A stretch of 64,000 nucleotides of DNA from JBGLNJ01 sp034434835 (GTDB lineage Bacteria; Chloroflexota; Anaerolineae; Fen-1058), in NCBI GenBank assembly GCA_034434835.1, contig DAOTXX010000179.1, positions 1-64,000 of the forward strand, read 5' to 3'. This document shows positions 25,183 to 33,226 of the stretch, in pieces; within the stretch, counting starts at the first letter, position 1; the number at the start of each line of letters is the position of its first letter. A model generated the notes under the pieces. It ran no database searches and was not told the DNA's origin. It saw only the letters and a list, made by a program, of their open reading frames with translations. The position numbers and the translations under genes are program-made.

Positions 25183-26121
25183 GTGGGAGGGCAGCCGGTC
25201 ATTTGCGCGACCAAGTTATCGCGCTCGTTCAAAAAGACCAGCGCGCTGCGCGCGCTCGATCTGTGCATTGAGCCAGGCGAGTTGTTCGGACTGGTCGGGC
25301 CGGACGGCGCAGGCAAGACCACGGCGTTGCGCCTGATGGCGGCCGTCATGCGGCCCACCTCGGGCCATGTGAGCGTCGTTGGTTACGACAGTGTCCGGCA
25401 CGCCGAGGCGATCCGCGCGCACGTGGGCTATATGCCGCAGCGGTTCAGTCTGTACGCGGACCTCGATGTGCTGGAGAACCTAGACTTTTACGCGGACATT
25501 TTTGGTGTGAACGGCGGCGAACGTCGTGAGCGTATCAAGCAACTGCTCGCGTTTGCGCATCTTGAGCAATTCACCGACCGACGGGCGGGGCAGCTTTCGG
25601 GCGGGATGCAGAAAAAGCTGGCGCTGGCCTGCACGCTCATTCATCGCCCGGAGGTGCTTTTGCTCGACGAGCCTACGACCGGAGTGGATCCGGTCAGCCG
25701 CCGCGAGTTCTGGGACATCCTGACGGACTTGCATATCTCGGGCACGACGATCGTTGTCAGCACGCCCTACATGGACGAGGCCGAGCGTTGCGATCGTGTT
25801 GGGCTGCTGTTCCGGGGCGAGTTGATCGAGTGCGATTCACCTGTTGCGATCAAGTCGCGCGTCCCCGGTCAACTGCTCGAGCTGCAACCGGAGCCGATGG
25901 AACACGCCCGGTCGCTGTTGGAACAATCCCCGGAGGTGATCGAAGTTCAAGTGTACGGTGATCTGTTACACGTCTTTGTGGACGATGCCGGGAAGCAGAT
26001 GCCAGTCCTCAGGACGGCGCTTGAATCGGCTGGCGTGCGCGTCAAACGGATGCGCATCGTCCCGCCTCGCATGGAAGAAGCGTTCATCTCGCTGATTCAC
26101 AAGAGGCAAGGACGAACGTGA
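25183..26121 (+). CDS. ABC transporter ATPase 1
   Basis: A 312-residue ABC ATPase. Walker A is degenerate at one position but functional-looking ('GPDGAGKTT'), the signature motif is 'LSGGMQKKLALA', Walker B is 'VLLLDEPTTGVDP', and the switch His position reads Pro ('VVSTPYMDEAERC' where 'THYMDEAE' is usual). Loss of the switch His suggests that this subunit is the non-catalytic or slow site of a heterodimer with ATPase 2, which keeps 'TTHYMDEAE'. GTG at 25183 has GAGG upstream. E. coli YbhF carries two such ATPases fused; here they are separate genes. Confidence 0.92.
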   Translation: MGGQPVICATKLSRSFKKTSALRALDLCIEPGELFGLVGPDGAGKTTALRLMAAVMRPTSGHVSVVGYDSVRHAEAIRAHVGYMPQRFSLYADLDVLENLDFYADIFGVNGGERRERIKQLLAFAHLEQFTDRRAGQLSGGMQKKLALACTLIHRPEVLLLDEPTTGVDPVSRREFWDILTDLHISGTTIVVSTPYMDEAERCDRVGLLFRGELIECDSPVAIKSRVPGQLLELQPEPMEHARSLLEQSPEVIEVQVYGDLLHVFVDDAGKQMPVLRTALESAGVRVKRMRIVPPRMEEAFISLIHKRQGRT

Positions 26122-26206
26122 TGATGTTGAAACCAGAGGATGAATCCAAAGGCGCGAGACAGACAGGCCCGCGCCTGGCCTGTTGCATCGCGCATGGTAC
26201 AAGCCA

Positions 26207-27145
26207 ATGAACAACGGTTATGCAATTCATACTGAGAACCTGACCAAGCATTTTGGCAAATTCTGCGCTGTCAATGGTGTGACGTTCAGCGTGCGGCGCG
26301 GAAGCATTTTCGGTTTTTTAGGCCCGAACGGCGCGGGCAAGACGACAACGATGCGGATGCTCTTGGGGCTACTTGCGCCCACGTCGGGCAAGGCGGAGGT
26401 GCTCGGATATGACGTGGCCCATCAGCCGCGCGCCGTCAAAAAACGCATTGGTTACATGAGCCAGCGCTTTAGTCTGTATGATGATCTGACCGTCGGCGAG
26501 AATTTGCGCTTTTACGGACAGACGTATGGCTTGGGTAACTCGCGCCTCAATGAGCGCGTCCAATTTGTTTTGGAGATGGCAGGGCTGGTCGGACGTGACC
26601 GCGTGCGCGCGAAGGAGCTTTCCGGTGGCTGGCGGCAGCGGCTCGCGCTCGGCACCGCGATCCTGCACGAGCCGGAACTGGTGTTTTTGGATGAACCGAC
26701 TGCGGGCGTGGATCCGGTCAGCCGGCGCTCGTTTTGGAAGTTGCTGTATGATCTGGCCGCAGGCGGCACGACGATCTTTGTGACCACGCACTATATGGAT
26801 GAGGCCGAGCAATGTCAGGAGCTGGCGTTCATCCACGCGGGCCAGATCGTCGCCCAGGGATCGCCTGCTGCGATCAAGTCCACGTTGATGAAGGGCCAGG
26901 TGCTCGAGATCTCGCCCGATCATCCCACCGAGGCGATGCGCTTGCTCAAAGCTGCGCGCGAGCAAGGCCGGTTGGACGTAGACGACATCGCCCTGTACGG
27001 AGCGCAGATTCACATTGTTGCAGGAGATGTGGGGCGCCTGATGGAGTCCATCGCGCACCTGTTGCAAGCGGGAGGCGTGCTGCCCGGCCAGATGGATATG
27101 ATCGCACCGTCGCTTGAGGATGTGTTCTTGTCGTGTATTCGCTAG
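26207..27145 (+). CDS. ABC transporter ATPase 2
   Basis: A 312-residue ABC ATPase with canonical Walker A 'GPNGAGKTTT', signature 'ELSGGWRQRLALGTA', Walker B 'LVFLDEPTAGVDP' and switch His in 'TTHYMDEAE'. All catalytic elements are present, unlike its partner upstream. ATG at 26207 is used; a TTG at 26183 would add eight residues. The ribosome binding site is weak. The C-terminal 90 residues are the extra domain found in drug-exporting ABC ATPases. Stop codon TAG lies within a TAGT-based 7/8-base repeat. Confidence 0.93.
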   Translation: MNNGYAIHTENLTKHFGKFCAVNGVTFSVRRGSIFGFLGPNGAGKTTTMRMLLGLLAPTSGKAEVLGYDVAHQPRAVKKRIGYMSQRFSLYDDLTVGENLRFYGQTYGLGNSRLNERVQFVLEMAGLVGRDRVRAKELSGGWRQRLALGTAILHEPELVFLDEPTAGVDPVSRRSFWKLLYDLAAGGTTIFVTTHYMDEAEQCQELAFIHAGQIVAQGSPAAIKSTLMKGQVLEISPDHPTEAMRLLKAAREQGRLDVDDIALYGAQIHIVAGDVGRLMESIAHLLQAGGVLPGQMDMIAPSLEDVFLSCIR

Positions 27146-27177
27146 TTTGTAGTGCGCTAGTTCGTTAGTGAGATAGT
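27143..27177. repeat. TAGT-spaced short repeat overlapping a stop codon
   Basis: TAGT recurs at 27143, 27150, 27158, 27166 and 27174 (steps of 7, 8, 8, 8); the first copy is the stop codon of ATPase 2. It is less regular than the other heptad tracts. Confidence 0.55.
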
Positions 27178-27225
27178 GCAATGGGTAAGATGCCTGTGCC
27201 CCTTGCAGCTTGAATGGTGTGGAGT

Positions 27226-28539
27226 ATGAAGCCTAGAAATTGGATCATTCTAATCGTTGTAGTGTTTGCTGTCGGCAGTGCTGTGTGGTGGTACATTGGA
27301 CAGCGCCCTGGCTTGTTGGAGAGTTTGCGGGAGCGACTGGGCCTGGCTCCAAAGGAGAACGGCTGGGTGGCTTCCGGTTTCATCGAAGCGGAGGAGGTCG
27401 CGCTGGCGCCCGAGATGGCCGGTCGAGTGGCTGAATTGCCCTTTGGCGAAGGGGACGAAGTGAGCAAGGGCGACCGGGTCTTGCGCCTTGAAGATGACCT
27501 CTTGATGGCCCAGGTTGAGTTGGCGCGCGCCAAGTTGGAGGAAGCGCAGGCTCAACTTGCGCGCGTCCAAGCCGGAGCGCGCCGGGAGGCGATTGACAAG
27601 GCAACGGCACAACTGGCAATGGCTCAGGCGGCGCGTGATGCAGCCCGGCAGGCCTGGCTCGACGCGCAGGCGGTTCGAGATAATCCGCAGACGCTCGACG
27701 TGCAAATCGCCGCAGCACGAGCGCAGGTGACTGCGACTCAAAAGCAATACGAGGCGATGCTTTTGCAGCGTGACATCGCCGAGGACGCCTGGAAGAATTA
27801 CGGCCAGGGCGTGGACAAACTGGCTGGGGTCCCTCTCCAATTTCGACCTGCTCTGCCGACCGCGTTCTACCTGATCCCGTATCAATGGGAACAGGCGTTG
27901 GCGGCCACTGACGCAGCCAAGGCGGTTTACGAGGGCGCGCGTTCGGCGCTGGATCATTTGTTGGAGCAGCGCAACAATCCGCAAGAGGCACAGGCGCAGG
28001 TGGACGCGGCACGTGCGCGCTATGAATCTGCGGAAGCAGCCGTGGCCCAGGCCCAGGCGGCACTGGATGCGTTGAAGGCGGGAGCGACGCCGGAACAAGT
28101 GGCAGCGGCGCAGGCACAGGTCAACGTGGCTCAGGCCGCGTTCGAAGCCGCACAGGTGCAATGGAGCAAAGCGTCCCTGCGCGCGCCGATCAATGGTGTG
28201 GTCGTCGTTCGCAGCATCTACACGGGCGAGATAGCCGCGCCCGGCATCACGGCGCTGACGTTGGCCGATCTCGATACTGTGACGTTGACAATTTACGTCC
28301 CCGGCGGCCGGTTGGGTGAGGTGGCTCTGGGGCAACCGATGGATGTGCGCGTGGACGCTTTTCCCGATCGCGCCTTCCCCGGCGTCATCACGTATATTTC
28401 CGACAAAGCCGAGTACACACCGCGCAGCGTCCGCACGCCGGATCAACGCGCCAGTCTGGTGTATGCGGTCAAGATCAAGATCGCTAATCCCGATCACGCG
28501 CTCAAGCCGGGGATGCAGGCCCAAGTCCTGACAAGGTGA
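27226..28539 (+). CDS. HlyD/YbhG-type membrane fusion adaptor 1
   Basis: About 437 residues. An N-terminal membrane anchor (about residues 5-23, 'WIILIVVVFAVGSAVWWYI') is followed by a biotinyl-lipoyl half-domain ('GFIEAEEVALAPEMAGRV'), a long Ala/Gln-rich coiled-coil hairpin (about 95-300), the second lipoyl half ('LRAPINGVVVVRSIYTGEI') and a beta-barrel. This is the periplasmic-adaptor fold of ABC-2 exporters of the YbhG kind. In a monoderm cell such adaptors cannot contact TolC and may instead act as a cell-surface extension. ATG at 27226 or 27214; neither has a well-spaced ribosome binding site. Confidence 0.9.
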   Translation: MKPRNWIILIVVVFAVGSAVWWYIGQRPGLLESLRERLGLAPKENGWVASGFIEAEEVALAPEMAGRVAELPFGEGDEVSKGDRVLRLEDDLLMAQVELARAKLEEAQAQLARVQAGARREAIDKATAQLAMAQAARDAARQAWLDAQAVRDNPQTLDVQIAAARAQVTATQKQYEAMLLQRDIAEDAWKNYGQGVDKLAGVPLQFRPALPTAFYLIPYQWEQALAATDAAKAVYEGARSALDHLLEQRNNPQEAQAQVDAARARYESAEAAVAQAQAALDALKAGATPEQVAAAQAQVNVAQAAFEAAQVQWSKASLRAPINGVVVVRSIYTGEIAAPGITALTLADLDTVTLTIYVPGGRLGEVALGQPMDVRVDAFPDRAFPGVITYISDKAEYTPRSVRTPDQRASLVYAVKIKIANPDHALKPGMQAQVLTR

Positions 28540-28548
28540 CAGGGTGAC

Positions 28549-29802
28549 ATGGTGACCAAGAAAGACGAATCACGTTTGACGTTTGACGTTTCACGCTTCT
28601 TGCTGCTTGCCTTATGTGTCTTGGTGTTTTCTGCGTGCCAATCGAACGGCAATGCCAATGGCAAGTATAGCGGCGTGATCGAGGCGACCTCTGCTAAGGT
28701 AGTGGCCGAACTTGGTGGACGGATCGTTGAAATCGGCGCGGATCAGGGAGATCTGGTTCAGGCGGGACAGGCGTTGGTGCGGCTTGACGATGCGGCTTTG
28801 CAGGCACAGGTCAAGCAGGCGCAGGCGGCGGTGAGCGCAGCGCAGGCGAATCTGGCGCAGGTCAAGGCGGGCGCGCGCCGGGAAGAGATTGAAGCGGCCC
28901 AGGCGGCGCTCCGCCAGTCTCAAGCTGAACGCGATGGCGCGCTCCAGGCGTACAGGGACGCGCAGGCGATCCTTGATCATCCGCAGCAGCTTTTGGCGCA
29001 AATTGACGCCGCACGTTCGGGAGTCAAGCAAGCCGAACAGGCGGTTGCTATCGCACAGTCCAGACTGGCCGAGGCGCGCTGGTGGCGTGAGTTTTATGAT
29101 GATGATGTCGGGCGGCGCGAGTCACTCGACAAACAGATGGCTATCGCTCAGCGTAACCTGGAGGCGGCCCAGGCTCAACTGGAAGGCGCGCAAGCCCAGG
29201 TCAAGGTCCTGGAGACGATGCGCGTCACGCCTGTGACTTTGCAGGCGCAGGTCAACGGCGCGCGCAACAGTTACAGCATGACGCTGGCAAGCGTTTCGAT
29301 GGCTGAATCCGCGTTAGCCGAGCTGAAAGTTGGTCCAACCCCAGAAGAGATTGCGTTGGCTGAAGCGCAACTGCATCAGGCGCAGGCACAATTGAAACTG
29401 GCCCAGGCGCAGTTAGCTCGGGCAGTGGTGCGCGCACCGCTGAGCGGAACGGTACTCAGCCGGTCGGCGCGTGTGGGCGAAACGGCTCAACCTGGCGCGA
29501 CGCTGTTGACGCTGGCGAACCTGGACGAGATGACGATGTTGATCTATGTGCCGCAAACCGACTTGCCGCGCGTCCGAGTGGGCGATGCGGTGGCTGTGAC
29601 CGTAGACGCTTACCCTGGTCAGGTATTTCATGGCCAAGTCGCCTCGATTGCTCGCCAGGCTCAGTTCACCCCGCGGGACACGCAAGCCAAGGAGGATCGC
29701 GCCAAGGTCGTGTTTGCCGTCAAGGTGCGCCTGCCTAACGCCGATCATCGCCTCAAGGCGGGCATGACCGGTGATGCGGTGATCGAAACTATCAACCATT
29801 AA
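28549..29802 (+). CDS. HlyD-type membrane fusion adaptor 2, lipoprotein
   Basis: A 417-residue adaptor with the same lipoyl / coiled-coil / beta-barrel plan as its upstream paralogue ('GVIEATSAKVVAELGGRI', Ala-Gln coiled coil, 'VVRAPLSGTVLSRSARVG'), but anchored by a lipoprotein signal with lipobox FSAC near residue 30. The signal is unusually long because residues 9-17 are encoded by a heptad tract (ACGTTTG-like units, 28572-28599). Last gene of the tetR operon. Having one membrane-anchored and one lipid-anchored adaptor suggests a hetero-oligomer. The coding region converges on the hpf gene and its terminator. Confidence 0.9.
   Translation: MVTKKDESRLTFDVSRFLLLALCVLVFSACQSNGNANGKYSGVIEATSAKVVAELGGRIVEIGADQGDLVQAGQALVRLDDAALQAQVKQAQAAVSAAQANLAQVKAGARREEIEAAQAALRQSQAERDGALQAYRDAQAILDHPQQLLAQIDAARSGVKQAEQAVAIAQSRLAEARWWREFYDDDVGRRESLDKQMAIAQRNLEAAQAQLEGAQAQVKVLETMRVTPVTLQAQVNGARNSYSMTLASVSMAESALAELKVGPTPEEIALAEAQLHQAQAQLKLAQAQLARAVVRAPLSGTVLSRSARVGETAQPGATLLTLANLDEMTMLIYVPQTDLPRVRVGDAVAVTVDAYPGQVFHGQVASIARQAQFTPRDTQAKEDRAKVVFAVKVRLPNADHRLKAGMTGDAVIETINH
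28572..28599. repeat. heptad repeat inside a signal-peptide coding region
   Basis: ACGTTTG, ACGTTTG, ACGTTTC, ACGCTTC in seven-base register within the first codons of adaptor 2. Confidence 0.75.
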
Positions 29803-29847
29803 CGATTCGGACTTGGGTCGCTGGGGTGCGGCCAGAGCGCGTTTGAG

Positions 29848-29892
29848 AGAAAAACAAAGCGAGGGTGGGTCACATATCGTGGCCCACCCTCG
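29848..29892 (-). terminator. intrinsic terminator of the tad-comF-hpf transcript
   Basis: Read on the minus strand: CGAGGGTGGG (29892-29883) pairs exactly with CCCACCCTCG (29869-29860) around a short loop, then follows CTTTGTTTTTCTC, a T-rich tract (29860-29848). It lies 15 bases beyond the hpf stop. This is a complete rho-independent terminator. Confidence 0.85.
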
Positions 29893-29907
29893 TAGCGTTT
29901 GCAGTGC

Positions 29908-30465
29908 TTATGCCATCTCAGGTTCGATCAGGCCATAGTTGCCGTCTTTGCGCCGGTACAGCACGTTCATTTGCCCGGATTCGGCGTTGTAGAACACGTA
30001 AAAGTCATGGCCCAAGAGTTCCATTTGCTCGATGGCTTCTTCGGGGGTGATGGATACCACACGGAAGCGCTTGGTGCGGACGATGCGCCCGGCGGGTTCT
30101 GGTGATTCGAGTTCCTCTGGCACCAGTTCTTCACCCGCCAGCTCTTCTTCTGTGTCGGGCCGTGTGCGCTCTTGGCGCTTGCCCTTGTAGCGGGAAATCT
30201 GGCGATACATCTTGTCCATCACGGCGTCAATCGCGGCGAAAACATCCTGGTGGCGTTCCTCGGCTCGCAGAATCGTGCCTCTGCTGCGGATGGTCAGTTG
30301 CGCTACCTGACTGTGTTGTGCGTTGCGCGTTTTGGCGGCGCTCAACTCCATATGCGCTTCACTGATGTTGGGCAAATAGCGATCCAGCTTGCCGACCTTT
30401 TTTTCCACATAGTCCTGTAGCCTTGGCGTGACCTGGACATTGCGACCCCGAATTGTGACCTCCAT
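29908..30465 (-). CDS. hpf: ribosome hibernation promoting factor, long form
   Basis: A 185-residue long HPF. The N-terminal 95 residues form the RaiA/HPF fold that sits in the mRNA channel of the 30S subunit ('MEVTIRGRNVQVTPRLQDYVEKK' in pieces). After an acidic linker, the C-terminal 60 residues ('TKRFRVVSITPEEAIEQM', 'HDFYVFYNAESGQMNVLYRR') form the dimerisation domain that links two 70S ribosomes into 100S particles. ATG at 30465 is set by AAGGAGA 7 bases upstream; the longer in-frame extension has no support. It is the last gene of the tad/comF run and is followed by an intrinsic terminator. Confidence 0.95.
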   Translation of the reverse strand: MEVTIRGRNVQVTPRLQDYVEKKVGKLDRYLPNISEAHMELSAAKTRNAQHSQVAQLTIRSRGTILRAEERHQDVFAAIDAVMDKMYRQISRYKGKRQERTRPDTEEELAGEELVPEELESPEPAGRIVRTKRFRVVSITPEEAIEQMELLGHDFYVFYNAESGQMNVLYRRKDGNYGLIEPEMA

Positions 30466-30529
30466 ATGACTCTCCTTTCGCTTGAGATTTGCATAGCGGA
30501 GCCCCCCGCTATGCTGGAAATGTGTCATG

Positions 30530-31261
30530 CTAGGGTGCTCGGCCTAACGTCAGTGCCCAGACCGATTTGGCCCCGGCCTGCTTGAGCGCATGGCAGCAAG
30601 CGTCCAGCGTCGCACCCGTCGTACACACATCATCAATCAGCACAATCTGTCGCCCCTGCACGAGGTCAGCGCGCGCTTCGAAAGCCTCTTGGACGTTGGC
30701 CTTGCGCTGCTCGGCATTGAGTGTAACCTGCGGCAGAGTCGCTTTGATTCGCGTCAGGGCGGCTTCGACAACCGGCAGGTCGCACGCCTTGCCCAATTGT
30801 TCCGCGAGCAGCGTGGACTGGTTATAGCCGCGCTCTCGCAGGCGCGCTGGGTGCAACGGAACGGGAACGATCACGTCTGCGGGCAGGGGCTTGGCCTGCC
30901 AATGCACAATCAACAGACTGCCCAATGGCCCGGCCAGGCTTGTCCTTCCATTGTACTTGAGATGGTGAATCGCTTCCCGCAGCGGGCCTTCGAACAGCAC
31001 GGCTGAGCGGATACCGTCGATCTCGAGGGGCGCATGGCGGCATTGCGAACACGGAAGCGCGTTGTGTTGAGGACGCCCACACTGTGGACATACGGGATCA
31101 TGGATCGCCTGCACCCGGGAACGGCAGGTGGCACACCACTCCTGTCCCAATTGGCCGCAGCCAGCGCAGCGCGGAGGAAAAAGCGCGTTCAGCAGGGCGT
31201 TGCGAAACCGTCCCCACTGAGCCTGCCACGCTGGCCAGTTCACACCGCCCAGCGCGCGCAT
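30530..31261 (-). CDS. comF: ComF-family phosphoribosyltransferase-like competence protein
   Basis: A 243-residue ComF protein. The N-terminal 80 residues carry four Cys pairs of a zinc finger ('CAGC', 'CATC', 'CPQCG', 'CSQC'); the rest is a phosphoribosyltransferase fold with 'DVIVPVPLHPARLRERGYNQ' and the PRPP motif 'QIVLIDDVCTTGATLD'. ComF is needed for natural transformation in several bacteria and works with ComFA at the inner side of the membrane. ATG at 31261 has GGGGTG 6 bases upstream; GTG at 31267 is the alternative. It directly follows tadC and precedes hpf, all on one probable transcript. A comEA gene is in the same window. Confidence 0.93.
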   Translation of the reverse strand: MRALGGVNWPAWQAQWGRFRNALLNALFPPRCAGCGQLGQEWCATCRSRVQAIHDPVCPQCGRPQHNALPCSQCRHAPLEIDGIRSAVLFEGPLREAIHHLKYNGRTSLAGPLGSLLIVHWQAKPLPADVIVPVPLHPARLRERGYNQSTLLAEQLGKACDLPVVEAALTRIKATLPQVTLNAEQRKANVQEAFEARADLVQGRQIVLIDDVCTTGATLDACCHALKQAGAKSVWALTLGRAP

Positions 31262-31288
31262 GTTCACCCCTGTGCGGGTGAGATTGGA

Positions 31289-32224
31289 CTAGAACAAGCC
31301 CGTGGCGCCCCCCCTGATGATCGTCAGCGCAGCAGGCCCGAGCAGAATGATATAGAGGGAGGGAAAGATTAGAAACACCATCGGGAACAGCATCTTGACC
31401 GGCGCCTGGTGCGCTTTTTCTTCAGCGCGCTGCCGGCGCCGCACGCGCATCTGGTCAGACTGGATGCGCAAGACTTTGGCAATAGATACGCCCAGTTGGT
31501 CGGCCTGGATGATAGCCGCTACAAAGCTCGTCACATCGGGCACTTCCATCCGGTCGGCCATATCGCGGAGGGCCTCGCGGCGCATCTTGCCCAGGCGGAT
31601 TTCCTGCAGGACACGCGCAAAGGCGAGCGACAGATCGTCTCTCCACTTTTCAGTGACTTTTTGCATCGCGCCATCAAAGCCCAACCCGGCCTCGACGCAC
31701 ACGGTCAACAGATCGAGCGCGTCTGGCAGCGACTTGATGATCGAATTCTTGCGGCGACTGATCTGGCTGGAGAGCCATAGGATGGGTAGGAAAAAGCCTA
31801 GCGCCGCAGCCAGCAAAGGAAAAGCGATCTTGCGCGTCCAGTCCGCGCCCGTCACAAACATCAGCAGGCCGATCAAGCCCCCCAGCACGATGGCCACCAC
31901 AGCCCGCGCGGCCCAGAATTGGGAGGGGGTCAGGCTATAGGGGTTGCCGGCCAGTTCCAGGTTGTGGCGGGTGGATTCCAGCGAGCGTTGTGGCGTGAAG
32001 CGGGCAACGAACTGGGCTATCGCATTAAGGATCGGCACAACGACACGCTGGCTAAACGGGAGCGACAGCTCGATCTCTTCCAGCGTCACCGGCTGCTCGC
32101 GCGCCCCATACTCGGCCAGTCGCTCTTCCAGTGTCTTTTGCGGGTCGGGCGCGCCAATCCCCACGACAATCAAGACCAGGGCAAAGGCAATGGCCGCCCC
32201 GATGATGATGACCAGTGGTGACAT
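31289..32224 (-). CDS. tadC: Tad/Flp pilus inner-membrane platform protein TadC
   Basis: A 311-residue GspF/PilC-family protein with an N-terminal helix (about 3-22), a helix pair in the middle (about 105-155) and a C-terminal helix (about 280-300), flanking a cytoplasmic T2SSF domain ('SLPDALDLLTVCVEAGLGFDGA', 'FVAAIIQADQLGVSIAKVLR'). TadC pairs with TadB to form the platform moved by the TadA ATPase. Strong ribosome binding site (AAGGAGA) before ATG 32224. Gene order tadZ-tadA-tadB-tadC is the classical one. Confidence 0.95.
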   Translation of the reverse strand: MSPLVIIIGAAIAFALVLIVVGIGAPDPQKTLEERLAEYGAREQPVTLEEIELSLPFSQRVVVPILNAIAQFVARFTPQRSLESTRHNLELAGNPYSLTPSQFWAARAVVAIVLGGLIGLLMFVTGADWTRKIAFPLLAAALGFFLPILWLSSQISRRKNSIIKSLPDALDLLTVCVEAGLGFDGAMQKVTEKWRDDLSLAFARVLQEIRLGKMRREALRDMADRMEVPDVTSFVAAIIQADQLGVSIAKVLRIQSDQMRVRRRQRAEEKAHQAPVKMLFPMVFLIFPSLYIILLGPAALTIIRGGATGLF

Positions 32225-32252
32225 ATCTACCTCTCCTTTCTCACTGGCCCGG

Positions 32253-33212
32253 TTACACCTCGATGCGCACGATCTTTTGGATGATCAGAAAACCGCTCGT
32301 GATCATGATCCCGCCCACGATCAGCATGGCATAGCCGCAGATGCCGCTGGTCCACAGACGTGAGACGTATTCGCGGTTGAGCAGATACAGAATGGCCATC
32401 AGTGCCAACGGCAGACCGGTGATGACGTAACCCGTGATCATGCCCTGCGCGGTCAATACCCGGATCTCGCCTTTGATGCGCACCCGCTCGCGGATGGTGT
32501 GGCTGATGACTTCAAGGATCTCGGCCAGGTTGCCGCCCACCTCGCGCTGGACGTTGATGGCGGTGACGATCAGATCGAGGTCGTCAGACTCGACACGGCG
32601 CAGCATGTTTTGCAGCGCCTGCTCCAGGGTCAGGCCCAACTGCACTTCTTTGACCACGCGATCAAACTCGCCCGCGACCGGCTGCGGCAATTCGCGCGCC
32701 ACAGATTCCATGGCTTGCAGGACGCTATAGCCTGCTCGCAACCCGTTGACGAGTTGGTTGAGGGTATCCCCGAGCTGCTCGTTGAACATCTTGAGGCGGC
32801 GGCCCTGCATAATGCCGACATAGATGCGCGGCGCAAAAAAGCCCGCGACGATGCCGGCGGCCGCAAAGATGACCGAGCCACTGCTGATAATGTAAGCGAT
32901 GATCCCAAAGCCAAAGACGGCGATCACGATGGCGGCCAGGTATTCGCCGACCGTCAGCTTGAGATCGGCCCGGGCAAGTTGAATGGCGATGTTGTCGGCA
33001 AAGCCCCGCCCCGACAGCATCCGGTTGAGCACATCACCGACGGGAGAGACGCGTCGGGCGGGCCTGGCCTCTGTCGGGCGCTCGACCTCGATGTATCGTT
33101 CCAGGCGTTCTTGATACTGGCCGCGCTCGCCGAACGAGCTGACGATCCCGACTATCAGGACGATGACAGCGATCGCGCCGACGATCAGGATAATCGGGTT
33201 CAGGGTGAACAT
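32253..33212 (-). CDS. tadB: Tad/Flp pilus inner-membrane platform protein TadB
   Basis: A 319-residue GspF-family protein: N-terminal helix (about 5-25), a pair near residues 85-125 and a C-terminal pair near 260-310, with the T2SSF core 'LNQLVNGLRAGYSVLQAMES' and 'INVQREVGGNLAEILEVISH'. Partner of TadC. GGAGA lies 9 bases before the ATG at 33212, 14 bases after the tadA stop, so translation is closely linked. Confidence 0.95.
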   Translation of the reverse strand: MFTLNPIILIVGAIAVIVLIVGIVSSFGERGQYQERLERYIEVERPTEARPARRVSPVGDVLNRMLSGRGFADNIAIQLARADLKLTVGEYLAAIVIAVFGFGIIAYIISSGSVIFAAAGIVAGFFAPRIYVGIMQGRRLKMFNEQLGDTLNQLVNGLRAGYSVLQAMESVARELPQPVAGEFDRVVKEVQLGLTLEQALQNMLRRVESDDLDLIVTAINVQREVGGNLAEILEVISHTIRERVRIKGEIRVLTAQGMITGYVITGLPLALMAILYLLNREYVSRLWTSGICGYAMLIVGGIMITSGFLIIQKIVRIEV

Positions 33213-33226
33213 CGTCTTTCTCCGTT

